38,326 nt of DNA from Lachnospiraceae bacterium MD308 (GTDB taxonomy: Bacteria; Bacillota; Clostridia; Lachnospirales; Lachnospiraceae). Of this stretch, positions 1 through 7,724 are shown in pieces. The translations under genes and the position numbers were made by a program. Position 1 is the first letter of the stretch; the number at the start of each line of letters is the position of its first letter. A model generated the notes under the pieces. It saw only the letters and a program-made list of their open reading frames with translations, was not told the DNA's origin and made no database searches. The stretch lies in contig VIQU02000037.1 in assembly GCA_010206225.2 (NCBI GenBank), forward strand, positions 1 through 38,326, in the 5' to 3' direction.

Positions 1-51
1 AAGACGGCAGATACCGTTCATCCATGATGTGGTACTGCCGCCTGTTTGCCA

Positions 52-201
52 TCATGATGTGTCAACATCTTGATGCGTGGGCGTTGCCAAAGTCATCCCT
101 GCTAAAAGATCTCTTTGAGCAAACCGCTTAACTTCATAAGCAATACCATTATAAACCATGTCGGGCACAAGGTCTATGAAAGTGCGCCATTTTTTCGTCA
201 T
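52..201 (-). CDS. Hypothetical 49-aa protein, possible mobile-element remnant
   Basis: A short open frame begins ATG-ACG-AAA-AAA and ends at TGA, giving a 49-residue, mildly basic product with no membrane segment or motif that I recognise. It lies downstream of a truncated membrane gene, in sequence that does not continue that gene, so it may belong to inserted or rearranged DNA. There is no strong ribosome binding site ahead of it (AAGTAATAA before the ATG). I cannot assign a function; it could be non-coding. Confidence 0.25.
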   Translation of the reverse strand: MTKKWRTFIDLVPDMVYNGIAYEVKRFAQRDLLAGMTLATPTHQDVDTS

Positions 202-251
202 TTATTACTTGTCATATCTCTTCTGGATAATATTTACTTTTCAAGGTTCAT

Positions 252-273
252 CCGACTGGTGAATCTTAGTCGG
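252..273. repeat. Small inverted repeat (hairpin) downstream of the truncated membrane gene
   Basis: CCGACT and AGTCGG flank a 10-nt loop just 3' of the stop of the minus-strand membrane gene. The stem is only 6 bp and is not followed by a good T-run, so it is a weak terminator candidate. It may mark the junction at which the gene was cut. Confidence 0.3.
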
Positions 274-294
274 TAGGCTCAAAATTCCGAGAGC

Positions 295-699
295 CTATAC
301 AAATGAACTCCAATAATTATGTGTAACTCCAATCTCTGAGACTATCTCCACACCATCTTTTGAAAATAAATATTTTCGTTCACTACTCATTTTTTGTTCT
401 TCTTTATTTATGACTGCTTTCATAAATGCCTTTTGGAATTTATCTACACTTAGACCTAATGCAGAAAATCCAATACTTAACAATAAACATATCCATCCAA
501 ATGACATATTAAACAAGTATGAATAAATTGCTAAAGAAAAGATATAAAAAGCACTCGCAAAAGTTGTACCTTTGATTACTCTATTGATCTTTATAGTTTT
601 TAATGAATTAAGATGCATTAAAATATCGTTTGCTTCCTTGTCTATATTTAAGTGATATATAACTTTATTATCACGATATTCTTTCTCTTCGACTACCAT
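295..699 (-). CDS. Small membrane protein, YcxB-like, C-terminally truncated
   Basis: The 134-residue product has two adjacent hydrophobic segments (about residues 48-65 and 67-85), then a soluble tail with the pattern RKYLFSKDGVEI...YWSSFV. That tail resembles the start of a YcxB-like C-terminal domain, where the Trp-Ser-Ser motif is normally followed by a further 30-50 residues. Here a stop comes directly after WSSFV, so the gene is probably cut short by a rearrangement at about position 295. Its start lies inside the 3' end of the upstream lipoprotein gene (29-bp overlap), which suggests the last place in that operon. The family call is by resemblance only. Confidence 0.55.
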   Translation of the reverse strand: MVVEEKEYRDNKVIYHLNIDKEANDILMHLNSLKTIKINRVIKGTTFASAFYIFSLAIYSYLFNMSFGWICLLLSIGFSALGLSVDKFQKAFMKAVINKEEQKMSSERKYLFSKDGVEIVSEIGVTHNYWSSFV

Positions 700-1954
700 T
701 CTTGATTTCTCCCTTCACACGATACTGATATTCCGGGACATTGTTTCTATCCTCTTTCTGGATCTCATTCCCTAAATATTGAAAACTCCCATCTTCTTTG
801 AATTTCACTGTTAATTCATGTGTAATAAGGGCATCATCACAGATAACCATATCACATACTGCATTAACCGTTAATGTAACCGTATCATCTGGATTTTCTT
901 TTACTTCCACCACCTCCGGCACAGAAGTACCAAAAAAGTTCGGAGAATAATTGCCACAGCCTAATGATGCCCATGTATACCTATGTGTTTTTTCATCAAA
1001 TTCTGCATATTCCTGCAACTCTTCTTTCGATATTAGAAGATATTCCATCATCAAACTTTCAAACTCAGCTTTTGGAATCCCGTCTATATAGTTTTCTGCT
1101 TGAAGCCGCTCCCCATATTTCATTCTATACAAGTATTCATACAGTCCATTATAATCTAATGCATCCAAATTGTCTAAATCCCAATCAGAGCATAACAGAT
1201 TATTTCCCTGATACCCGATTCCCTGAACACATAATTTTGTCAGTTCTCTCTCCTTTTCCGGCATGGGGATAATTCGGATCAAGCAACTTCCATCCATGAT
1301 TTCCGTGACTTCCGGCGGTTCTGGTACACACAACTCATAACAAAACCATCCATTTTCTGTGTATTCCCATTCTTTGATTCGGGTATAAGACGTATATGCA
1401 ATCCCCGGTGTGTTATTTTCCATCCATATGCCGCTTGTACTGACTACATACATATCGGCTCCATCATAAAGAAATTTCATTCTGTTGACACCGCCGTCCT
1501 GACGTACATCATAAATAACTACGAAACCATTTTTCCCATTTTTACAATCTGTAAGGAATTGATCTGCCTTTTCATAATTACCCATAGCAGAATAAGCGAC
1601 TGATACCGAAACCGGACAGCCTGTTTCTGTCAAAGCTTTTTGCATTTCAAGCATCGTCTCATCCTGCGGAACAACATTGGATGCCTCCCCCTTATCCGCC
1701 AGCTTATAGATACCCTGAATTTTTTTCATCATCTCTTTACATTCTGTGGCTGCCTCTTCCTGTTCCGCTTCTTCTAAGGATAGATCATACCCTTTCTCCC
1801 TCTGTTCTCTTGTCTCTTGGCTTGTATCTTTTATTTCTTTGGTATTCTCTGCAATCATATTTTCCGATTCTGTTTTTCTTTTCTCACAGCCACATAACAA
1901 ACACCCGACTATCAATACCATCATTAGAATTTCATACCCTTTTCCGAATTTCAT
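671..1954 (-). CDS. Lipoprotein of unknown function, third of three tandem paralogues (DUF6070-like)
   Basis: I chose the ATG at 1954 because it follows AAGGAAGGATGATAAG and gives a classic lipoprotein signal (MKFGKGYEIL, hydrophobic core, LLCGC lipobox). The frame upstream of it lacks a signal peptide. The mature part has a Glu/Lys-rich linker, then a domain shared with the next two upstream genes: YDVRQDGG near residue 150, EWEYTENGW, ELTKLCVQGIGYQGNN followed by LLCSDW, and a C-terminal DDTVTLTVNAV...KFKEDGSFQYLGNEI strand. The upstream gene ends 4 nt before this ATG, so the two are co-transcribed and probably coupled. The product is presumably anchored on the outer face of the membrane. 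The resemblance to DUF6070 is from memory; no enzymatic motif is visible. Confidence 0.8.
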   Translation of the reverse strand: MKFGKGYEILMMVLIVGCLLCGCEKRKTESENMIAENTKEIKDTSQETREQREKGYDLSLEEAEQEEAATECKEMMKKIQGIYKLADKGEASNVVPQDETMLEMQKALTETGCPVSVSVAYSAMGNYEKADQFLTDCKNGKNGFVVIYDVRQDGGVNRMKFLYDGADMYVVSTSGIWMENNTPGIAYTSYTRIKEWEYTENGWFCYELCVPEPPEVTEIMDGSCLIRIIPMPEKERELTKLCVQGIGYQGNNLLCSDWDLDNLDALDYNGLYEYLYRMKYGERLQAENYIDGIPKAEFESLMMEYLLISKEELQEYAEFDEKTHRYTWASLGCGNYSPNFFGTSVPEVVEVKENPDDTVTLTVNAVCDMVICDDALITHELTVKFKEDGSFQYLGNEIQKEDRNNVPEYQYRVKGEIKNGSRRERIS

Positions 1955-1958
1955 CTTA

Positions 1959-3227
1959 TCATCCTTCCTTTCTTGCGATTGGTGGCAGCTCCAGTTCCTT
2001 CTCTTCAACGGAATTAGAAAGATAGCGAAAACTTCCATCCTCGAAAGGCTGAACAACTATTACATTTTGAAAAGCAAAATCTGAATTGTAATCTGCCCAC
2101 ACACCATCAACAATCAATGTAATTGTCCCATCATCATTATATCTATAATAAACGACTTCTCCAAAAGGCGGATACGGGCTGGCATAGATCATCTCATACG
2201 CATAACTGTTACTGCTCGCATCATACTCACAATGTTGTCTCAACTGCTCCACAGATACCGGAAAATAAGTAGTCATGATTTTCTCATATTCTTCTGCAGG
2301 AATTCTCCCGCTTTCCACTTTCAAATTTTCACCTGTCGCAATCCGATAAATATCCTCATACATACAAGGCATCAGAATATCCTCTACATTACTGCTGTCC
2401 CAATTCGTGACAAGAAGATTATAATTCACATAGCTTAATCCGGATAAATACTTTCTTGTCAGTTCCCTACACTCCTCTGATAATGGTTTAGCTCTCCAAT
2501 ACTGTCTTAAACTTGCATGGGCAATGACATTCTTATAAGCATAAATAAAATAGCCTTTCTCCGTTAATTTTATCTCTGCCACATCACTCACCGAAGTTCC
2601 CTCAATTTCAGGAATACCGCCTTCTTTCCACTGTATCCCTATATAATAGGTCTGCAATCTATCTTTCCGGTAAATGAATGTAACTGCCCCGATCACTCCA
2701 TCTCTATGCACATCATATACAGTAACCATTGACTCCTGACCACTCAGATATTCTCCATAAAATGTTTCTATTCCTTGTGGGTTTTGCATATTTGTATCTT
2801 CTTCTACTGCTACAAAACCTGCTACTCCTAATTGTTCTACAACTCTTTTTCGTTGCTCATAGGGAAATTCTACATGACCAGAAAACGCTTCCTCTTTTCC
2901 TGTAACAACACTCTCCTTATAAATATCGCAAACTGATTCTGCTGCTGACAGCACCTGATTCTGTAAATGCTCCTGTTCCTCCTCAGAAATAAGGCAGTCA
3001 CTGGACTGCGGAATAAACCAATAGGCTGACGATTCAGAAACTTTATCATTGGAAACTTTTTCTGCTGATTGATTATTTTCTATCTCAACAGGCGGCTCCC
3101 ATACCACTTCTGCCTCCTGTTCTTTTGTAGATAAACCTTTTCTTACGAAAATTACAGTTACCAGCAATAGAAAAAGAATCAAAAGTGGAATCCCACATTT
3201 TCTAACTAACCATTTTACATCTTCCAC
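1959..3227 (-). CDS. Membrane-anchored extracytoplasmic protein, second tandem paralogue (DUF6070-like)
   Basis: The 422-residue product starts with a charged stretch and one transmembrane segment (about residues 10-28, IPLLILFLLLVTVIFV), with no lipobox Cys. It is therefore a signal-anchor protein, whereas its two neighbours are lipoproteins. The ectodomain shares with them a YDVHRDG segment, ECRELTRKYLSGLSYVNYN followed by LLVTNWD, and DDGTITLIVDGVW...FEDGSFRYLSN near the C-terminus. Its ATG overlaps the stop of the preceding gene by one base, indicating translational coupling. Function is unknown; tandem duplication followed by divergence is the simplest origin. Confidence 0.8.
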   Translation of the reverse strand: MEDVKWLVRKCGIPLLILFLLLVTVIFVRKGLSTKEQEAEVVWEPPVEIENNQSAEKVSNDKVSESSAYWFIPQSSDCLISEEEQEHLQNQVLSAAESVCDIYKESVVTGKEEAFSGHVEFPYEQRKRVVEQLGVAGFVAVEEDTNMQNPQGIETFYGEYLSGQESMVTVYDVHRDGVIGAVTFIYRKDRLQTYYIGIQWKEGGIPEIEGTSVSDVAEIKLTEKGYFIYAYKNVIAHASLRQYWRAKPLSEECRELTRKYLSGLSYVNYNLLVTNWDSSNVEDILMPCMYEDIYRIATGENLKVESGRIPAEEYEKIMTTYFPVSVEQLRQHCEYDASSNSYAYEMIYASPYPPFGEVVYYRYNDDGTITLIVDGVWADYNSDFAFQNVIVVQPFEDGSFRYLSNSVEEKELELPPIARKEG

Positions 3228-4489
3228 TAATTACCTCCATACAGCTCTTCCCATTCTGCTCTTGTCAAACGAGGCACATGCCATCCAATCTCCGAGTCAT
3301 TGATTGGTTCAATAACATGATTTGCTACATACTGTATGCCTCCATCTTCCGTATCACGTACAGTTACCTCATGGATAGATACCTTTGACAATCCCCTGTA
3401 AGGGAAGACAACCTGTACATTCAAGGTCAATGTTCCATCATTATTTCTTGTATATCCAATCACTTCTGGATATGGATATTCCGGGTATTCTACCTCTTCA
3501 AATCCTCTCGGTTTATATTCATACACTTCTTCCTCTGGATAATAAACGGTTTTCGATTGTAAAACTTCACTACTAATCCTAAATTTTGACATAATAACCG
3601 GTTCAAATTTTTCTTTTGAAATCAAATAGACTGCACTTGTCCCCATTGCCATCCCTGCGGTAAAGTCCCCGTTTCCCATATGATTCTCCCGGTAAAACAG
3701 ATCAAAAGCATCGTAAAAGTCTAATTCGCCAAAATCTTCTTCACTCCAGTCCGTAAGGAACATGTTATTCCGTTCATATCCGATTGGAAGGATATATTTA
3801 CGGTTTAACTCCCTGCATGTTTCATCCAATGGCAATACCCGATATGCAGTATATTCCATCATCTTATCTCTTGTAACTTCATAAGAGCCTTCAAATGCTA
3901 ACCACCCGGAAAACATCAGATATCCATTCTCTGTATATTCCCACGATTCTGCCCGATATATGTCTTCCGAAGATTGATCCATTTCGCCTTCTTCATAAAC
4001 ATAGTAACTTCTGATTATGTTTACATTTCCATCCTGTGTCTCCATGTTCCGGATCGTGCAGCTACCATTTTTTGTAACTTCTACAACGGTCATACGTCCC
4101 TTTTTCTTAGCTTTCACAGTTTCACAAAATTGTTGCAATTTCTCATATTCCGTCATGTTGATTTGATTTTCACTATCAACTGCTGTATAACCCTTTTCAC
4201 CAAGATTAGTCACAAGACCACGTATCATCTCCAAATCATTCAATTTATCTTCTTTTGTAGCTTTTTCACAAGCCTGACAGCAGATCTCCAGAATTTCTTT
4301 CGCTTCCTTTTCTTCTGTTTCATTACGCTTCATAGTTATTTTATTCGCATTTTCACGCTCCTGCTGCGATGGCTGAGTATCTATGTTCCCTGATTCGTTC
4401 TCTGTAAAGGAACTACACCCGGACATATTCACTGCCAATAAAATTCCTATTGCTACAAATCCGCTTTTCAAAAATACTGATTTCTTCAA
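3227..4489 (-). CDS. Lipoprotein of unknown function, first gene of the three-paralogue operon (DUF6070-like)
   Basis: The start is TTG at 4489, preceded by AAAGGAGATGATTA. The product begins MKKSVFLKSG with a hydrophobic core ending in NMSGCSS, a lipoprotein signal with Cys at about residue 25. The 420-residue protein carries the same landmarks as its two downstream paralogues: ESWEYTENGYL, ETCRELNRKYILPIGYERNN followed by MFLTDW, and NDGTLTLNVQVV...TEDGGIQYVANHV. A long charged region separates the signal from the domain. Being first in the operon, it lies immediately behind the two tandem promoter/operator units at 4508-4601. There is no recognised catalytic motif; an envelope-stress or cell-wall role is only a guess from the operator type. 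Confidence 0.8.
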   Translation of the reverse strand: MKKSVFLKSGFVAIGILLAVNMSGCSSFTENESGNIDTQPSQQERENANKITMKRNETEEKEAKEILEICCQACEKATKEDKLNDLEMIRGLVTNLGEKGYTAVDSENQINMTEYEKLQQFCETVKAKKKGRMTVVEVTKNGSCTIRNMETQDGNVNIIRSYYVYEEGEMDQSSEDIYRAESWEYTENGYLMFSGWLAFEGSYEVTRDKMMEYTAYRVLPLDETCRELNRKYILPIGYERNNMFLTDWSEEDFGELDFYDAFDLFYRENHMGNGDFTAGMAMGTSAVYLISKEKFEPVIMSKFRISSEVLQSKTVYYPEEEVYEYKPRGFEEVEYPEYPYPEVIGYTRNNDGTLTLNVQVVFPYRGLSKVSIHEVTVRDTEDGGIQYVANHVIEPINDSEIGWHVPRLTRAEWEELYGGN

Positions 4490-4507
4490 ATAATCATCTC
4501 CTTTATC

Positions 4508-4601
4508 ATATTACATTTGTAAGATTTTGAGTCAAAAAATATGATCTTTTTATATCTTATCGATTTATACAAATACTACATCTGTAAGATTTAAAAGTCA
4601 A
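4508..4601 (-). promoter_or_regulatory. Two tandem promoters, each overlapped by a BlaI/MecI-type operator
   Basis: Read on the minus strand, the distal unit has -35 TTGACT (4596-4601), a 17-bp spacer and -10 TAGTAT (4573-4578). The proximal unit has TTGACT (4530-4535), a 16-bp spacer and TAATAT (4508-4513). Within each lies the dyad TACA-NN-TGTA (4577-4586 and 4512-4521) followed on the plus strand by AGATT, matching the TTACATATGTAAGATT-type operator known for BlaI/MecI repressors. The two dyads are 65 bp apart, close to six helical turns. Position between -35 and -10 fits repression by occlusion. No blaI or blaR1 lies in the window. The operator assignment is inference from motif similarity. 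Confidence 0.6.
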
Positions 4602-4786
4602 GTTAATTTCAGAAACTTCTGTAAAATAAGCAGTCTTTACAAAGTCTGTGTTTACTCCTTAACAAGAGTCTTCGAGACTGAGTTTATCAAAGTGATTTCT
4701 GTAACTTTTTTCTCTTTAATGTAATGATACATATTACCTCTAACTTCCCCGCTTTCCAACTAATTTCCCTTATCAGCTTGCGCTTA

Positions 4787-4966
4787 TTATTTTTTAATCT
4801 CCGCCAATGACAGAATAAAATTTTTATCTTCATCTGATACAGTAGTATAAAATGTCAAAAATTCCTCGGCTACATCTTCCCCTCCCGCATTCCCGCCTGC
4901 GCCGCATCCAGCCAGACCTATAGCGGACAGAATAACTGCCAGTAAACAACTCAATACCTTCTTCAT
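4787..4966 (-). CDS. Small lipoprotein (59 aa)
   Basis: The ATG at 4966 overlaps the TGA of the upstream membrane-protein gene as ATGA, a translational-coupling arrangement, and GGAAGGAAT lies just upstream. The product starts MKKVLSCLLAVILSAIGLAGC, a textbook signal with lipobox LAGC (Cys21). A Gly/Ala-rich linker and a short acidic segment follow (EDVAEEFLTFYTTVSDEDKN). The length is close to that of a lipoprotein signal plus one helix, so it may be a truncated DUF4878-like or similar lipoprotein, though it ends cleanly. Function unknown. Confidence 0.65.
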   Translation of the reverse strand: MKKVLSCLLAVILSAIGLAGCGAGGNAGGEDVAEEFLTFYTTVSDEDKNFILSLAEIKK

Positions 4967-5406
4967 TTAGATTCCTTCCTTTCTATCAGCAATTTACAGA
5001 CTGTCACAAGCAACACACAAATCAGGAAAATGACCGGGAAAACCGGGCTCCAGGCATTTGTGGCAATACCTATCAATACCGCCAGTACCGTTGCAGGCAG
5101 GGCAATATACACCCATGTAAATTTCCCGCGCAAATTTTTCTTCGCAATATAATCCGCATTCCGGGTAATTATATTTTCGGCATGGATTGCTATTCCCGCT
5201 ATAATCAGGAGCATGACCGATGCCGCATCTATCAGCCAGTCCAATGCGTTGCATACTTCACTGCCGACAGCATCTTTTACCATATACAGAAACTCTGATC
5301 CAAAAAGGAACATTATCACCCCCAAAACAATCATGCCAACATATCTTTTCCTGTTTCGGTTACTTTCCTCGCGAAAGGATTTTATCACTGTTTCGTCAAA
5401 CAGCAA
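4963..5406 (-). CDS. Four-helix integral membrane protein of an XRE-linked operon
   Basis: The 147-residue product has a basic N-terminal tail (FREESNRNRKR) and four hydrophobic segments, at about residues 23-42, 57-76, 97-115 and 120-138. No catalytic motif is visible. The probable start is a TTG at 5406 inside the 3' end of the upstream regulator gene (11-bp overlap), with a poor ribosome site, so expression probably relies on coupling. The 3' end overlaps the small lipoprotein gene. The order regulator with membrane tail, polytopic protein, lipoprotein suggests a small envelope-sensing unit; this is inference. Confidence 0.65.
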   Translation of the reverse strand: MLFDETVIKSFREESNRNRKRYVGMIVLGVIMFLFGSEFLYMVKDAVGSEVCNALDWLIDAASVMLLIIAGIAIHAENIITRNADYIAKKNLRGKFTWVYIALPATVLAVLIGIATNAWSPVFPVIFLICVLLVTVCKLLIERKESK

Positions 5407-5863
5407 GGTATTTGAACTGATTTCTTTGTAACGCCTCGGTTGAAAAAAAAGTCCATACCAAAACAGCTATGCCAATTGCCATTGTCCCCCAATACAACGG
5501 GCGCAGCAACTGCATGTATCCGGAAAAGCATCCAAAAATATCTGAGCTGATGACCAGACCAACCCCAATAGCAATGTTTTTCGCCAAATGCCTCTTATGG
5601 GAAAGGAACCCATCAATCGTCTCCCGGCTTACATAATACCCATTTTCTTTATTATTCTCATCCGGCCCTTCACTTTTTAGTAGATAATCCAGTGTCACGC
5701 CAAACATATTGCTGATCTGCAATAATTTATCGATCTCTGGTATCCCCCTGTCACTTTCTCATTTACTTACAGCTTGGCGTGACACCTCTAACAGTCCTGC
5801 CAGTTCCTCCTGAGAATAGCCTTTCTCTTTGCGGAGCCCTTTCAGTTTTTCTCCAAAAGTCAT
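5396..5863 (-). pseudogene. XRE-family regulator with membrane C-terminus, broken by an in-frame TGA
   Basis: From ATG 5863 the frame encodes MTFGEKLKGLRKEKGYSQEE, a helix-turn-helix, and reaches SRQAVSK. It then meets TGA at 5759-5761, precisely where this family has the near-invariant Trp of VSKWE (TGG). Beyond it the same frame continues ESDRGIPEIDKLLQISNMFG and VTLDYLL, then a linker and two transmembrane segments (near 5480-5580), ending at 5396. A single G-to-A change explains the break, so this is a young pseudogene. A TTG at 5722 could restart translation of the membrane half without the DNA-binding domain. A -10 TATAAT lies upstream near 5905. Readthrough is possible but unproven. 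Confidence 0.75.
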
Positions 5864-6019
5864 CTTAAACAACCTCTCTTTCTGTTTTTCTGTTTGGATT
5901 ATAGAATCAAAGTTGTATAAATGCCACCATCTTAACATGTCATCCTGTCAATTCAGCGTGTCATTCTCTGTTTTTATGCTCTAATTCCGTTTTCTGGCAG
6001 AACTTTTGGTATCAAACCA

Positions 6020-6139
6020 TCATTCCATCTCCCTGAACGTGCCGACCATTCCCCCAACAAACCTCCACTGGCGCTGCATATAGGATTTCAGTTTTTCCGT
6101 GCTTTGCCTGTATGCCTCCCAGACTGTTTCCGAGTCATA
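6020..6139 (-). pseudogene. Coding-like remnant downstream of the MBL gene
   Basis: Directly after the MBL stop codon, in the same frame, about 38 codons read like real protein (DSETVWEAYRQSTEKLKSYM, then QRQWRFVGG) before a TGA at 6020-6022. There is no start codon or ribosome site of its own. It may be the tail of a lost gene. The stretch 5864-6142 otherwise holds only the promoter side of the broken XRE gene. Confidence 0.25.
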
Positions 6140-6142
6140 AAA

Positions 6143-7021
6143 TTATGCCCTCTGCCAAAGCAGCATACTGTCCTGAAATTCAGCCGACATTTTCCCGGTA
6201 TCTTTCATCCATGAAAGATAAGACCGCACCGTGCTGCCAACCAACACATACTGCTCAAAGTTCATGGAAAGACCATAGCCTTTGAACACTTCCTGCAGAA
6301 TCCGCTCAAAACACATTGGTTCTTCACAAATGGATAAAATTCTTTCTGACACTTCATGCACCTTATCCCTGTTATAGCGAACAAGTTCCTTTACATCAAC
6401 AGAGGCTTCCGCATGGGCAGGGACAAACATAGCCGCCTCCATCTGCTCCACTTTATCCAGCGTTTCCAGATATGCGCCCACGTCATAGATGAAGGAAACC
6501 GCATATTTGTCCAGCGTCTCCCTACTGCTGATGCAGTCCGCAAGAAACACCACATTGTCCGGCATACGGAATCCGACCATGTCAAAGAAATGCCCCGGCA
6601 GGGGAATCACCTCAATCCCCTTCGGGAAACTTTCATCTGAGAAATCCGCCACATCGCTTTCCTGCGCCATCAGGAACTTATGCCGCAAGTCCTTACACGG
6701 ATAACCGCCGTAAAGGAAGGACGGCTCCAGTACCGGGTATTTCGTGAAAGCCGCCTCTATGCCGCTAGAATAAACCTTACATCCCGTCTGCCCCTGCAGG
6801 TATCTATTCCCGCCGATATGGTCTGCGTTGGAATGGGTATTCAAGATTGCCGCCAGATGCCAGCCGTTCTTATCCAGTATCAGTCTGACTTTCCTCCCCG
6901 CATCCTTATCATTTCCGCTGTCAACCAGATAGACATTATCCCTGTCCGCAACATAGACGCCTATCTTCGCCGGGCAGTTTATGTAATAGCATTTCTCACT
7001 GACCTGAACCAATTCATACAT
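6143..7021 (-). CDS. MBL-fold metallo-hydrolase
   Basis: The 292-residue protein shows the metallo-beta-lactamase fold: LVDSGNDKD near residue 33, the metal motif THSNADHIGG at 62-71, IPLPGHFFDMVGF near 138-150, VVFLADCI near 160 and VPAHAEA near 200. In the usual HxHxDH motif the second His is Asn here (H63-S-N65-A-D67-H68), so one metal site may be altered. A C-terminal helical domain follows, as in small-thiol or lactone-type hydrolases. An AAAGGAGG site precedes the ATG. It lies 15 bp after the cupin-XRE gene and is almost certainly co-transcribed with it; the substrate is unknown. Confidence 0.8.
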   Translation of the reverse strand: MYELVQVSEKCYYINCPAKIGVYVADRDNVYLVDSGNDKDAGRKVRLILDKNGWHLAAILNTHSNADHIGGNRYLQGQTGCKVYSSGIEAAFTKYPVLEPSFLYGGYPCKDLRHKFLMAQESDVADFSDESFPKGIEVIPLPGHFFDMVGFRMPDNVVFLADCISSRETLDKYAVSFIYDVGAYLETLDKVEQMEAAMFVPAHAEASVDVKELVRYNRDKVHEVSERILSICEEPMCFERILQEVFKGYGLSMNFEQYVLVGSTVRSYLSWMKDTGKMSAEFQDSMLLWQRA

Positions 7022-7036
7022 TTTCCGTTTCCTCCT

Positions 7037-7594
7037 TTAATTGTTCGGATAAAATATCACGTTATAGGCGGTGCAGGCTTTCTCGGAAGCATTATGGTAT
7101 CCGTGGGAAACATCCGCCCGGAAGCGTATTGACTGCTTTTCCTGCAGCAGCACTTCCTTCCCGCCTATTACCATTTTCAGCGTCCCCTGCACCAGAAAAA
7201 TATATTCTTCCACGCCTGTTACATGAGGGAGCGAATCATGACGCACTCCTGCATCAAACTCAATATAGAACACCTCCACATTCCGCACCGGGTCAAAGGG
7301 GAATAGAGGGTAAGCCCGCATCCCTCCGTTTTCCTCCGTGATCACATTTTCCCCATCAAGCCCGGCGACCATGTATTCCGCTTCTTCCTGTTTACAGAAA
7401 AAAGATAGTGGGATTTTCAGCCCTGTTGAAATCTTCCATAATATATTGATGGTGGGCGAGGACTGCCCACGCTCGATCTGGCCTAACATGGGCTTGCTCA
7501 CGCCAGTCAGTTCCGCAACATCATCCAGTGTAAGCTGCCTTGTATTCCGGATTTCTTTCAGCCGCTCGCCTATCTTCAATGAAACCTGCTCCAT
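7037..7594 (-). CDS. XRE-family regulator with C-terminal cupin sensor domain
   Basis: Residues 8-62 form a helix-turn-helix (IGERLKEIRNTRQLTLDDVA, then LTGVSKPMLGQIERGQSSP). Residues 105-180 form a cupin_2 barrel (HVTGVEEYIFLVQGTLKMVI, then SIRFRADVSHGYHN). This is the SutR/PuuR-like architecture in which the cupin binds a small effector. Length (185 aa) is normal for the family. AAAGGAGGAATC precedes the ATG. A large imperfect dyad at 7607-7633 between the promoter and the ribosome site suggests autoregulation. It probably controls the MBL hydrolase encoded right behind it. Confidence 0.85.
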   Translation of the reverse strand: MEQVSLKIGERLKEIRNTRQLTLDDVAELTGVSKPMLGQIERGQSSPTINILWKISTGLKIPLSFFCKQEEAEYMVAGLDGENVITEENGGMRAYPLFPFDPVRNVEVFYIEFDAGVRHDSLPHVTGVEEYIFLVQGTLKMVIGGKEVLLQEKQSIRFRADVSHGYHNASEKACTAYNVIFYPNN

Positions 7595-7606
7595 GATTCC
7601 TCCTTT

Positions 7607-7633
7607 AATATGTTTTATTGAACAAAATATATT
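7607..7633. promoter_or_regulatory. Imperfect palindrome upstream of the cupin-XRE gene
   Basis: AATATGTTTTATT and its near-complement AACAAAATATATT (reading 3' arm) match at 11 of 13 positions around a central GA. A minus-strand TATAAT lies at 7632-7637, next to and partly inside the right arm. The placement fits an autoregulatory operator. Confidence 0.45.
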
Positions 7634-7667
7634 ATAACATATTCATTTTGAAATATAAAGAAGAAAA

Positions 7668-7697
7668 CGCCGCAATGGTCTGATCCCATTTACGGCG
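7668..7697 (-). terminator. Intrinsic terminator of the HxlR/PEBP transcript
   Basis: On the minus strand CGCCGTAAATGG pairs imperfectly with CCATTGCGGCG around a GATCAGA loop and is followed by TTTTCTTCTTT. It lies about 30 bp after the PEBP-family stop codon. Confidence 0.7.
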
Positions 7698-7724
7698 ATT
7701 CTGCTATTTTGTCAATGCTGTCTG

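Noticed and set aside
4666-4680. AGTCT-TCG-AGACT-like hairpin as terminator
   Set aside because: The stem is short, there is no T-run on either strand, and it lies inside a promoter-side intergenic stretch.
5759-5761. Possible reassignment of TGA to Trp or recoding at this codon
   Set aside because: TGG is used for Trp and TGA ends many genes throughout the window, and no selenocysteine-type hairpin context is visible; a nonsense mutation is simpler.
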